Shown here: positions 1 through 4,987 of the stretch, one piece after another
How positions within the stretch are numbered: position 1 is the stretch's first letter
How the letters are laid out: every line of letters begins with the position of its first letter
Origin: Tannerellaceae bacterium
GTDB lineage: Bacteria > Bacteroidota > Bacteroidia > Bacteroidales > Tannerellaceae
Assembly (NCBI GenBank): GCA_031273385.1
Contig: JAISRY010000020.1
Coordinates: forward strand, 1-6,339
Length of the DNA stretch: 6,339 nt
Direction of reading: 5' to 3'
The notes under the pieces: generated by a model
Database searches by the model: none
Told to the model about the DNA's origin: nothing
What the model saw: only the letters and a program-made list of their open reading frames with translations
Made by a program: the position numbers and the translations under genes

Positions 1-635
1 ATGGAGAGGCATCTCCCCGAACGGATCAACGCAATACGGTCGCAACGCGACGCTTCATCCATATAGGGGGTAGAGACAAGGATCGTGATCCCCTGCTTCT
101 TCAGCCTGTCCAGCATATCCCAGAACTCGATGCGCGATACGGGATCAACGCCCGTTGTCGGCTCATCGAGGAAGAGGGCATCCGGACGGTGGATCAAGGC
201 GCAACACAGCGCCAGTTTCTGCTTCATCCCGCCCGACAGATCCCCGGCTTTACGCTTCCTGAACGGTTCGATCTGCACATAGATATCATGGATCAGGTCT
301 TCGTTTTTCTCCAGCGTGGTATTGAATACGGTAGAGAAAAAGGTCAGGTTTTCTTCCACCGAAAGATCCTGGTAGAGCGAGAAACGCCCCGGCATATACC
401 CGACCCGCTCCCTGATTTTCTTCAGGTCGCGGATGATATCCAACCCGCACACGGTAGCCTCCCCGCCGTCGGGCAGGATCAGCGTGGTCAGGATACGGAA
501 AAGGGTGGTTTTCCCTGCCCCGTCCGGCCCGATCAGGCCGAAGAGTTCCGCCTCCCGTACGGTCATCGTCAGGTCGTCCAGCGCCGGTATGCCCCCGTAC
601 TTTTTGCTTATATGTTGGATGCGAATATCATTCAT
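1..635 (-). CDS. ABC transporter ATP-binding protein, YbhF-like (partial, C-terminus beyond window)
   Basis: This is the cytoplasmic ATPase of an ABC-2 type exporter. The first 211 residues are visible and the frame stays open to the window edge. Walker A GPDGAGKT lies at residues 36-43, the signature LSGGMKQK at 133-140, Walker B ALFLDEP at 153-159 and the D-loop GVDP at 162-165. GPDGAGKT and LSGGMKQK are typical of the YbhF family. Two usually conserved residues differ: the Q-loop position is Gly83 (YMPGRFSLY) and the H-loop position is Pro190 (VSTPYMDEA). The ATG at 635 is supported by GGAGGT 9 nt upstream. The gene follows the HlyD-like adaptor by 18 nt and is the fourth gene of the TetR-TolC-HlyD-ABC operon. 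E. coli YbhF has two fused ATPase domains; the window is too short to show whether this protein does. The family is clear; the substrate is unknown. Confidence 0.93.
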   Translation of the reverse strand, partial: MNDIRIQHISKKYGGIPALDDLTMTVREAELFGLIGPDGAGKTTLFRILTTLILPDGGEATVCGLDIIRDLKKIRERVGYMPGRFSLYQDLSVEENLTFFSTVFNTTLEKNEDLIHDIYVQIEPFRKRKAGDLSGGMKQKLALCCALIHRPDALFLDEPTTGVDPVSRIEFWDMLDRLKKQGITILVSTPYMDEASRCDRIALIRSGRCLS

Positions 636-644
636 CTCAAGCGT

Positions 645-650
645 ACCTCC
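645..650 (-). promoter_or_regulatory. Shine-Dalgarno site for the YbhF-like ATPase
   Basis: The minus strand reads GGAGGT followed by 9 nt and then ATG at 635. It is the only strong Shine-Dalgarno sequence among the start sites checked in this window. It fixes the start of the ATPase and suggests that this gene is translated independently of the upstream adaptor. Confidence 0.7.
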
Positions 651-653
651 GGG

Positions 654-1550
654 TTAAAACAGCGCTTCACCGTATTGGCCGATTTTCAGGAAGCCGTCGT
701 TCTTCACGGCTATTTTTATCGCATAGACAAGGTTTGCCCGCTCCTCTTTGGTCTGTATTCCTTTGGGGGTGAACTCCGACTTGTCCGATATCCAGGTGAT
801 CGTCCCCGGGTACTCCCGCCGTCCGTCCGTCCCGTAATCGGCAAATACGCGGACGGCCTGCCCCTGTTTGAGTTGGGATAACTGCCCGGCCGTGATATAG
901 GCGCGTAGAAAGAGGACATCTATCTCCGCCACTTTGTACAGGGGTCGCCCCGCTACGGTCACTTCGCCCGGTTCGGCATATTTTTGCAACACCGTACCGG
1001 TCTGCGGATTGATGATGCGGCATTTCTGCAACTGGTCGTCCAGCTGCATGATCTGGTACAGGAGGCTCTCCTTTTCGGCATCGGCGCTGCCGGCGGTTTT
1101 GTCCAGGTTGGAGTACTGGGCGTCCAACTGTTTTTGCAGGTACTTGATCTGGTTGACGATATCGTCGACCTGCTTCTGATTCCCGGCATTCGCTTTCACC
1201 AGGTTCTCCATACGCTGCTGTTCGGTACGCGCCGTTGCCACCTGCTGTTCCAGCGCCGCAATTTGCTTATGGATATCCGGTTTGCGTATATCGACCGCCT
1301 TTAATCCGGCGGAGAGTTGCCGCTTTTTGAGGTACAGTTGCATGCTGTCGATATAGCCCAGGCAGGCGCCGGCTTTCAGATAGTCCCCCTCTTCGAGGGT
1401 CAGCTCCATAATTTTTCCGCTTATTTCGGAAGAGACCACGATCTCGGTCGCTTCAAAAGCGCCGGAGGCGTCAAACGCCTTTTCGTTCGTGTTACACGCC
1501 GGAGCCATCATGATCATTCCCAAGAGTATAAGATACCTAAACTGTTTCAT
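654..1550 (-). CDS. HlyD/YbhG-like periplasmic adaptor, predicted lipoprotein
   Basis: This 298-residue membrane fusion protein would link the inner-membrane ABC exporter to the TolC-like channel. The N-terminus MKQFRYLILLGMIMMAPAC is a lipoprotein-type signal; APAC is a slightly irregular lipobox with Cys19 as the predicted lipidated residue. The first half of the lipoyl domain spans about residues 32-70 (SSEISGKI, EEGDYLKAG). A Gln-rich coiled-coil hairpin follows at about 92-178. The second lipoyl half is at about 179-210 (NPQTGTVLQKYAEPGE), and a beta-barrel region ends in KIGQYGEALF, the usual close of this family. Its start lies 3 nt after the TolC-like stop, so translational coupling is likely; no clear Shine-Dalgarno is present. 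The order adaptor then ATPase matches E. coli ybhG-ybhF. Length is normal and nothing looks broken. Confidence 0.93.
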   Translation of the reverse strand: MKQFRYLILLGMIMMAPACNTNEKAFDASGAFEATEIVVSSEISGKIMELTLEEGDYLKAGACLGYIDSMQLYLKKRQLSAGLKAVDIRKPDIHKQIAALEQQVATARTEQQRMENLVKANAGNQKQVDDIVNQIKYLQKQLDAQYSNLDKTAGSADAEKESLLYQIMQLDDQLQKCRIINPQTGTVLQKYAEPGEVTVAGRPLYKVAEIDVLFLRAYITAGQLSQLKQGQAVRVFADYGTDGRREYPGTITWISDKSEFTPKGIQTKEERANLVYAIKIAVKNDGFLKIGQYGEALF

Positions 1551-1553
1551 GTT

Positions 1554-2849
1554 TTATGGATTGTTATTCGTTGTGTACATATAGTGATAGACCGACATGA
1601 GCTGTTGCATACGGTGCGTGGCGACCGTCTGCTTTGCCTGGTCTTCGGCATTGATCTCGCGAATCAGGTCGGTGACGGAAATTACGCCGTTAGCCAGTTT
1701 AGCCTCCGTCGCCTTTTTGATACTGGTACGAAGACGCACGATCTCGTCGTCCGTCTCCAGCAGCTCCGCCATTTTCCGCACCTCGGCATGTTGCTGTATG
1801 GCCTGCAGGCGGGTATTAAAGAGGAACGTTTCCCGCTGTACATCAATCAACCGGCGGTTGGCCTCTATCTTCCGGCGGTCATTCTTCAGCGTATAGAGCG
1901 CGCCCATGTTCCACGAGATACGGAGGCCGGCTACGTAAAAAGGCTCGAAGCTGTTTTCCAACATATTAAGGCCGGGACGGCCGTAACCTCCCTGGACAAA
2001 AACCCCGATGCGCGGCATCAAACCGGCCGTAATCTGCTTATGCTGTATCCCCAACAGGGCGCTTTTCATATCCAACACCTCAAGCTCCGGCCGGTTAATA
2101 CCGGTGGAGAGAGGATTCCCCGGCATGGATGGCACGATGAGCCGGACAGAGTCGCCAACCGGCCGGTTGACCAACAGCCCCAACATCCGCCCGTAGGCCG
2201 CCCGGTTAGCTTTCAGCTCCGTCTCCCGCTGACGGGTATGCAACAGCTCCGCCTCCATCTTTTCACAATCCGACAGGTTAGCCATGCCATTGCTCATCAT
2301 CGCCCTGAGGCGGTCGAGCATGACCTGCAACTCCCGTTGGAGCAGGGTATTCTGGCGAAGCAATTCATCCTGCAACAGGCATCCGAAATAGAGCTGGTTC
2401 ACCCTGTCGTTCAGCGCATACAGGTCGCTTTCCAACTGTTTCCGGTCGACAGCCGCCCCGGCGCGCACCCCTTCCCGCGAAGCGCGTATCGCACCGCCAT
2501 CCCAAACCGCCTGGCTCAATTCGCCCACGATCTGGTACTGATCCCTGTTTAATACGGGAATGGACAGCTCCGGCATAATGGCCGAAAAGCGCTCCAAATC
2601 AAAGGGCAGCTTCGTGACGTCGCTCTGATAGGTCGCTTTCGCCTGGACAGCGAACTGGGGCAACCATCCCTTGCCGGCGTTCGACAGGTTATATTGCTCC
2701 GTCTTGTCAATCAGTTCATACTGCCGGATCAGGGGATAGTTCTGATGCGCCCACTCATAACAGGCGGCCAGCGTGATGCTTTCCTGTCCTTTCACAGGCG
2801 CCGCCTGCAAGGAGATACACAAGATCAGGTATAGGACTATTCGTTTCAT
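1554..2849 (-). CDS. TolC-like outer membrane efflux protein
   Basis: This 431-residue protein of the outer membrane factor (OEP/TolC) family would form the exit duct of the tripartite pump. The chosen start gives a clean signal peptide, MKRIVLYLILCISLQAAPVKG, with cleavage probably just before Gln22. The frame is open 22 codons further upstream, but that extension would overlap the end of the TetR gene and hide the signal peptide, so I reject it. The mature protein begins with the family's usual SITLAACYEWAHQNYPLIRQYE segment. Long amphipathic helices rich in Gln, Glu and Arg follow in two halves, with a beta-strand-like stretch near SFEPFYVAGLRISWNMG, a typical feature of Bacteroidetes TolC homologues. 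It starts 10 nt after the TetR stop and ends 3 nt before the adaptor, so the genes form one transcript. Confidence 0.93.
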   Translation of the reverse strand: MKRIVLYLILCISLQAAPVKGQESITLAACYEWAHQNYPLIRQYELIDKTEQYNLSNAGKGWLPQFAVQAKATYQSDVTKLPFDLERFSAIMPELSIPVLNRDQYQIVGELSQAVWDGGAIRASREGVRAGAAVDRKQLESDLYALNDRVNQLYFGCLLQDELLRQNTLLQRELQVMLDRLRAMMSNGMANLSDCEKMEAELLHTRQRETELKANRAAYGRMLGLLVNRPVGDSVRLIVPSMPGNPLSTGINRPELEVLDMKSALLGIQHKQITAGLMPRIGVFVQGGYGRPGLNMLENSFEPFYVAGLRISWNMGALYTLKNDRRKIEANRRLIDVQRETFLFNTRLQAIQQHAEVRKMAELLETDDEIVRLRTSIKKATEAKLANGVISVTDLIREINAEDQAKQTVATHRMQQLMSVYHYMYTTNNNP

Positions 2850-2859
2850 AAACAGGCTA

Positions 2860-3498
2860 TCAGGGTTGTTTGTTTTCAGTTTTATCAGGCGCAAGCAGCC
2901 GGTACATGACCTCATACGCCAACGCGCGACGCCTCACATAAAAATCGTCAAACGCCTGACTGTCGCCACCGGCAAAGAGCGTCGTGAGCGGATGGCGCAC
3001 CAACAGGGGAAAGACGATAAGCCCCAACAGCGTAGACGAAATATCCATCAGGGACACATTCTTCAACGCACCCTTTTCAACCTCTTCCGATATCTGGCGT
3101 TTCAGACGGATAACCGGCTCTATCCGGACGGAGTTTTTCACGACCGCCCTATACAGATGCTCCGGGTCGCGGTTCATTTCATTGATAACGAAAATGGGAA
3201 ACAACGGATTTTTCTCAAGCGCCGACATATAGGCCTGGATAATCCCCGGCAACTTCTCCAGGATCGTCGTGCCCTCCCTCATCATAGCGTCGATATCCGG
3301 CAGAAGCGACCCGATCAACTGTCCGAATATCGCCTCGAAAAGCATCTCTTTCGTCCGGAAATAATAGTGCATGGCCGTCCGGCTTATGCCGACTTTAGCC
3401 GCTACATCCCTCATCTTTGTCGCCTCATATCCTTTGCTGACGAACACCGACTTTGCCGCTTCGAGGATGCGGCTTTCCATATCGTTTACCTCTTCCAT
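2860..3498 (-). CDS. TetR-family transcriptional regulator, CecR-like
   Basis: This is a 212-residue DNA-binding repressor. The N-terminal TetR_N domain spans about residues 7-55, with the helix-turn-helix at about 29-47 (MRDVAAKVGISRTAMHYYF) followed by RTKEMLFEAIF. The C-terminal ligand and dimer domain contains FPIFVINEMNRDPEHLYRAV, a pattern I associate with Bacteroidetes TetR proteins next to efflux genes. It is the first gene of the operon and lies 10 nt before the TolC-like gene, so it is co-transcribed with the pump it probably controls. Start choice is open. ATG at 3498 gives the full length, but ATG at 3480 has AGAGG 8 nt upstream and begins directly at MESRILEAA, so it may be the real start. 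The promoter ahead overlaps a GGTGTC repeat. By analogy with cecR it would repress itself and the exporter; the inducer is unknown. Confidence 0.93.
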   Translation of the reverse strand: MEEVNDMESRILEAAKSVFVSKGYEATKMRDVAAKVGISRTAMHYYFRTKEMLFEAIFGQLIGSLLPDIDAMMREGTTILEKLPGIIQAYMSALEKNPLFPIFVINEMNRDPEHLYRAVVKNSVRIEPVIRLKRQISEEVEKGALKNVSLMDISSTLLGLIVFPLLVRHPLTTLFAGGDSQAFDDFYVRRRALAYEVMYRLLAPDKTENKQP

Positions 3499-3503
3499 AC
3501 TCT

Positions 3504-3523
3504 GGTGTCTGACTTAGGTGTCA
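3504..3523. promoter_or_regulatory. candidate TetR operator: repeated GGTGTC
   Basis: GGTGTC occurs at 3504-3509 and again at 3517-3522, 13 bp apart. A TGAC...GTCA dyad (TGACTTAGGTGTCA, 3510-3523) sits across the second copy. The site overlaps the -7 box and the predicted transcription start, just ahead of the regulator's ATG, as expected for an autorepressing TetR protein. Binding is inferred from position only. Confidence 0.45.
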
Positions 3524-3529
3524 AATATA
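3522..3529 (-). promoter_or_regulatory. Bacteroides-type promoter -7 box for the TetR operon
   Basis: The minus strand reads TATATTTG, a perfect match to the Bacteroidetes -7 consensus TAnnTTTG. Transcription would begin near 3514-3519, giving a leader of roughly 16-20 nt before the ATG at 3498. No good TTG is seen at the usual -33 distance, so the promoter may be weak or may need an activator. Confidence 0.6.
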
Positions 3530-3621
3530 AGGAGAATAGCATAGATTGTACCGTGCCCCCCTCACTTTTATATGTTTTTAACCCCCACCCCAACCATGTC
3601 CCAAGTTTATCCCACGTCTGT

Positions 3622-3643
3622 CCCCACACCCCCTCCCCTCCCC
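3622..3643 (-). other. G-quadruplex motif
   Basis: The minus strand reads G4-A-G4-A-G5-TGT-G4: four tracts of at least four guanines with loops of 1, 1 and 3 nt. It lies about 95-120 bp upstream of the TetR -7 box, on the same strand as the operon's coding sequence. The stretch down to 3551 is also G-rich on that strand (runs of 6, 5 and 4 G). The motif is plain in the sequence; any function is unproven. Confidence 0.6.
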
Positions 3644-3701
3644 GATTCGTTTTCCTGTAAAAAAGAAATCGTATCGCGAGGACTACCGATAATTTTCACT
3701 A

Positions 3702-3811
3702 TTGTGTAGCCGGACGTACATAGTTGTGTAGCCCGGACGATACAGTTGTGTAGCTGGGTCTATACAATTGTGTAGCCGGAGCTATACTGTTGTGTAGAAG
3801 CGGAAATGGCT
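3702..3811. repeat. five 22-bp tandem units headed by TTGTGTAG
   Basis: TTGTGTAG starts at 3702, 3724, 3746, 3768 and 3790, exactly 22 bp apart each time. The first four units continue roughly as CCGGA then a TATAC- or ATACA-like tail; the fifth keeps only the head. Across unit borders the tail and the next head form a dyad. The best is CTATACAATTGTGTAG at 3760-3775, a 16-bp palindrome with one non-complementary pair. The heads are invariant while the tails vary. It could be a ladder of protein-binding sites or a decaying minisatellite. No gene starts beside it other than the TetR operon, about 200 bp away. Confidence 0.85.
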
Positions 3812-3881
3812 CCTGTGCAAATAAAAATAGCTCCCGTCCCGTTTAAAATAGCTCCCGTCCCGTTTGGAATAGCTCCCGTCC
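3808..3881. repeat. four 21-bp tandem units with core AGCTCCCGTCC
   Basis: AGCTCCCGTCC starts at 3829, 3850 and 3871, and a diverged copy (GGCTCCTGTGC) starts at 3808, giving an exact 21-bp period. The repeated unit is close to AATAGCTCCCGTCCCGTTT plus 2 nt. The array directly abuts the 22-bp array and overlaps its last degenerate unit by 4 nt, with no shared sequence. No reading frame or known site is recognised in it. Confidence 0.85.
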
Positions 3882-3916
3882 GGCTGAAAGCTGAATTGAT
3901 ACCGCCTTTGCAAGCG

Positions 3917-4098
3917 CCCAATAAACCAGGTTTATCAAAAAGGGAAATGACGGCGATTGCGTGATTTCCAGCTGATTATAATTAAATAGTACCCGTCATT
4001 GCGAGTGCCCAATAAACCAGGTTTATCAAAAAGGGAAATGACGTCGATGGCTTGGTTTCCAGCCGATTATAATCAAATAGTATCCGTCATTGCGAACG
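3917..4098. repeat. two tandem 91-bp repeat copies
   Basis: Copies at 3917-4007 and 4008-4098 differ at about 9 of 91 positions. Each begins CCCAATAAACCAGGTTTATC, which contains the hairpin ATAAACC-A-GGTTTAT, followed by a run ending AAAAAGGGAAATGACG and, at the far end, CCGTCATTGCGA. The first 36 nt or so are identical between copies; the changes cluster in the second half. A third partial copy lies at 4272-4310. Confidence 0.85.
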
Positions 4099-4181
4099 CA
4101 GTGAAGCAATCCAGAGGTGCGTCTGTGTGTCGCACTCCTGGATTGCTTCACTGCGTTCGCAATGACGAATACTATTTGATT
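4071..4181. repeat. 44-bp-arm palindromic repeat of the CGTCATTGCGA...GAAGCAATCC type
   Basis: The arms 4071-4114 and 4138-4181 are reverse complements with one mismatch (C4084/A4168). The inner 30 bp (4085-4114 with 4138-4167) pair perfectly. Inside the loop, GTGCG at 4117-4121 can pair with CGCAC at 4131-4135. The core GTCATTGCGAACGCAGTGAA followed by GCAATCCAG resembles a palindromic repeat that I recall from many bacterial genomes, which often yields spurious peptides such as VIANAVKQS. It is not expected to encode protein. As RNA it would form a very stable hairpin from either strand, without an obvious U-tract. Confidence 0.85.
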
Positions 4182-4269
4182 TTCAGGAGATTATGATTCG
4201 TCGTCATTATAAACGCAATGACGGGTACTACTTGATTTTCAGGAGATTGCGATTCGTCGTCATTATAAG
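4158..4269. repeat. two tandem 56-bp repeats, inverted relative to the 91-bp copies
   Basis: Copies at 4158-4213 and 4214-4269 each run from CGCAATGACG through TTGATTTTCAGGAGATT to GATTCGTCGTCATTATAA. Their reverse complement resembles the second half of the 91-bp units (ATGACG...AATAGTACCCGTCATTGCG). The region is therefore built from two forward and two reverse copies of one module, folded around the palindrome. Confidence 0.75.
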
Positions 4270-4271
4270 TA

Positions 4272-4310
4272 CCCAATAAACTATGTTTATCAAAAAGGGG
4301 AATGATGGCG
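4272..4310. repeat. third, partial copy of the CCCAATAAAC module
   Basis: This copy matches the start of the 91-bp units, in the same orientation, then stops at ATGATGGCG. The small hairpin is kept although the sequence changed: ATAAACC-A-GGTTTAT in copies one and two, ATAAAC-TAT-GTTTAT here. Confidence 0.7.
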
Positions 4311-4480
4311 TCTTATTGTCTATTCTCTTCGAATATTTCCTGCCCGCACGTTGTTACAAATTTGATCCTTTTTGGTACAAAATAGAAAGAAAGGAGCAAA
4401 AAGCACACCCCAATAAAGTTTTCGTTTTTTGCCTTCACTCCTTCACCTTTCTTGCAATAGACTGGCTGATAACCGAATGT

Positions 4481-4520
4481 GGTGAAGGAAGGGTGAAGGG
4501 AGGTGAAGGGAGGTGAAGGA
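4481..4520. repeat. 10-bp GGTGAAGGGA tandem repeat in the left arm
   Basis: GGTGAAGG starts at 4481, 4492, 4502 and 4512. The matching place in the right arm (about 4672-4701, reverse strand) has three units, so the left arm has one extra 10-bp unit. This points to slippage after the arms diverged. Confidence 0.75.
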
Positions 4521-4772
4521 AAAGTGAAACGGGGTTCCGGGGAGGGTGAGCTGCCCTTATTGTGTGAATTATCCTGTTATTGATTAATATTCGTTCTTGC
4601 CAAAGCATCATGTTTTTTTGATAATTTGCACAATAAGGCCGAGTTGCCTCCTTGGTACGCCGTTTCACTTTTCCTTCACCTCCCTTCACCCTACCTTCAC
4701 CACATTCGGTTATCAACCAGCCTATTACAAGAAAGGTGAAGGTGTGAAGGCAAAAAAACGAAAACTTTTTCT

Positions 4773-4783
4773 GGGGGGGGGGG
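4773..4783. repeat. tract of 11 G
   Basis: Eleven consecutive G lie in the right arm of the giant inverted repeat, directly next to the 48-bp identical block. The left arm has AAAAGCACACCCC at the equivalent place, so the tract is specific to one arm. Such tracts vary in length by slippage and are prone to sequencing error. Confidence 0.8.
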
Positions 4784-4907
4784 TGCTCCTTTCTTTCTAT
4801 TTTGTACCAAAAAGGATCAAATTTGTAACAACACGTTGGCGTGATATTTTCTAAAGAATAGACAACTAGTAGGCGCGCGCCGCCGCAAACATAGAATGAC
4901 GGGGCAA

Positions 4908-4937
4908 TGTAGAGACGCAAAATTTTGCGTCTCTACA
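4908..4937. repeat. perfect 30-bp palindrome, possible terminator of the MacB-like operon
   Basis: TGTAGAGACGCAAAA is followed at once by its exact reverse complement, giving two 15-bp arms with no spacer. The TGTAGAGACGC...GCGTCTCTACA palindrome resembles a dispersed repeat that I recall from Bacteroidetes and cyanobacteria. It lies 51-80 nt after the ATPase stop codon, so its hairpin could end or protect that transcript, although no U-tract follows on the minus strand. Confidence 0.75.
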
Positions 4938-4987
4938 CATGCACACACACGCCCCCCTCATGCAGAGGTGAACGAACATCGTCTTTT

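Larger units (their letters stand above)
4316..4865. repeat. giant imperfect inverted repeat (about 550 bp)
   Basis: The left arm (about 4316-4571) and right arm (about 4618-4865) are reverse complements, with a loop of about 46 nt. The outer ends match over 11 nt (TTGTCTATTCT). A 48-bp block is identical (4351-4398 and 4784-4831). Long, nearly identical stretches run through the CCTTCAC and GGTGAAGG regions to AAGTGAAACGG at 4532 and 4660, and a weaker match continues inward. Each arm also has an internal hairpin, CCTTCAC... against GGTGAAGG.... No transposase frame, clear target-site duplication or promoter is visible. It could be a MITE-like element, or two copies of one repeat inserted head to head. 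Confidence 0.8.

Noticed and set aside
189..881. Plus-strand open frame of 230 codons
   Set aside because: It lies antisense across the YbhF-like ATPase and the HlyD-like adaptor, has no recognisable domain, and its length reflects the GC-rich codon use of the real genes.
1317..2552. Plus-strand open frame of 411 codons
   Set aside because: It is antisense to the TolC-like gene, whose signal peptide and family sequence are clear. The translation is rich in His, Arg and Gln with no family resemblance.
2773..3660. Plus-strand open frame of 295 codons
   Set aside because: It is antisense to the TetR gene and ends in the C-rich stretch; there is no domain and no promoter.
3702..3811. Plasmid-type iteron origin
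   Set aside because: The 22-bp units have iteron-like size, but there is no replication initiator gene, DnaA box cluster or clear AT-rich unwinding region, and the neighbours are chromosomal transporter operons.
3702..3881. CRISPR array
   Set aside because: The 22-bp and 21-bp units follow each other directly with no unique spacers, and no cas gene is near. These are tandem repeats.
3999..4196. 65-codon open frame giving VIANAVKQS peptide
   Set aside because: It is the translation of the palindromic repeat and resembles spurious peptides from such repeats.
4435..4920. 161-codon minus-strand frame in the giant inverted repeat
   Set aside because: It runs through the 11-G tract and the GGTGAAGG repeats, has no domain or Shine-Dalgarno, and is disrupted in the sister arm. 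The frame similarity is noted as a low-interest finding instead.
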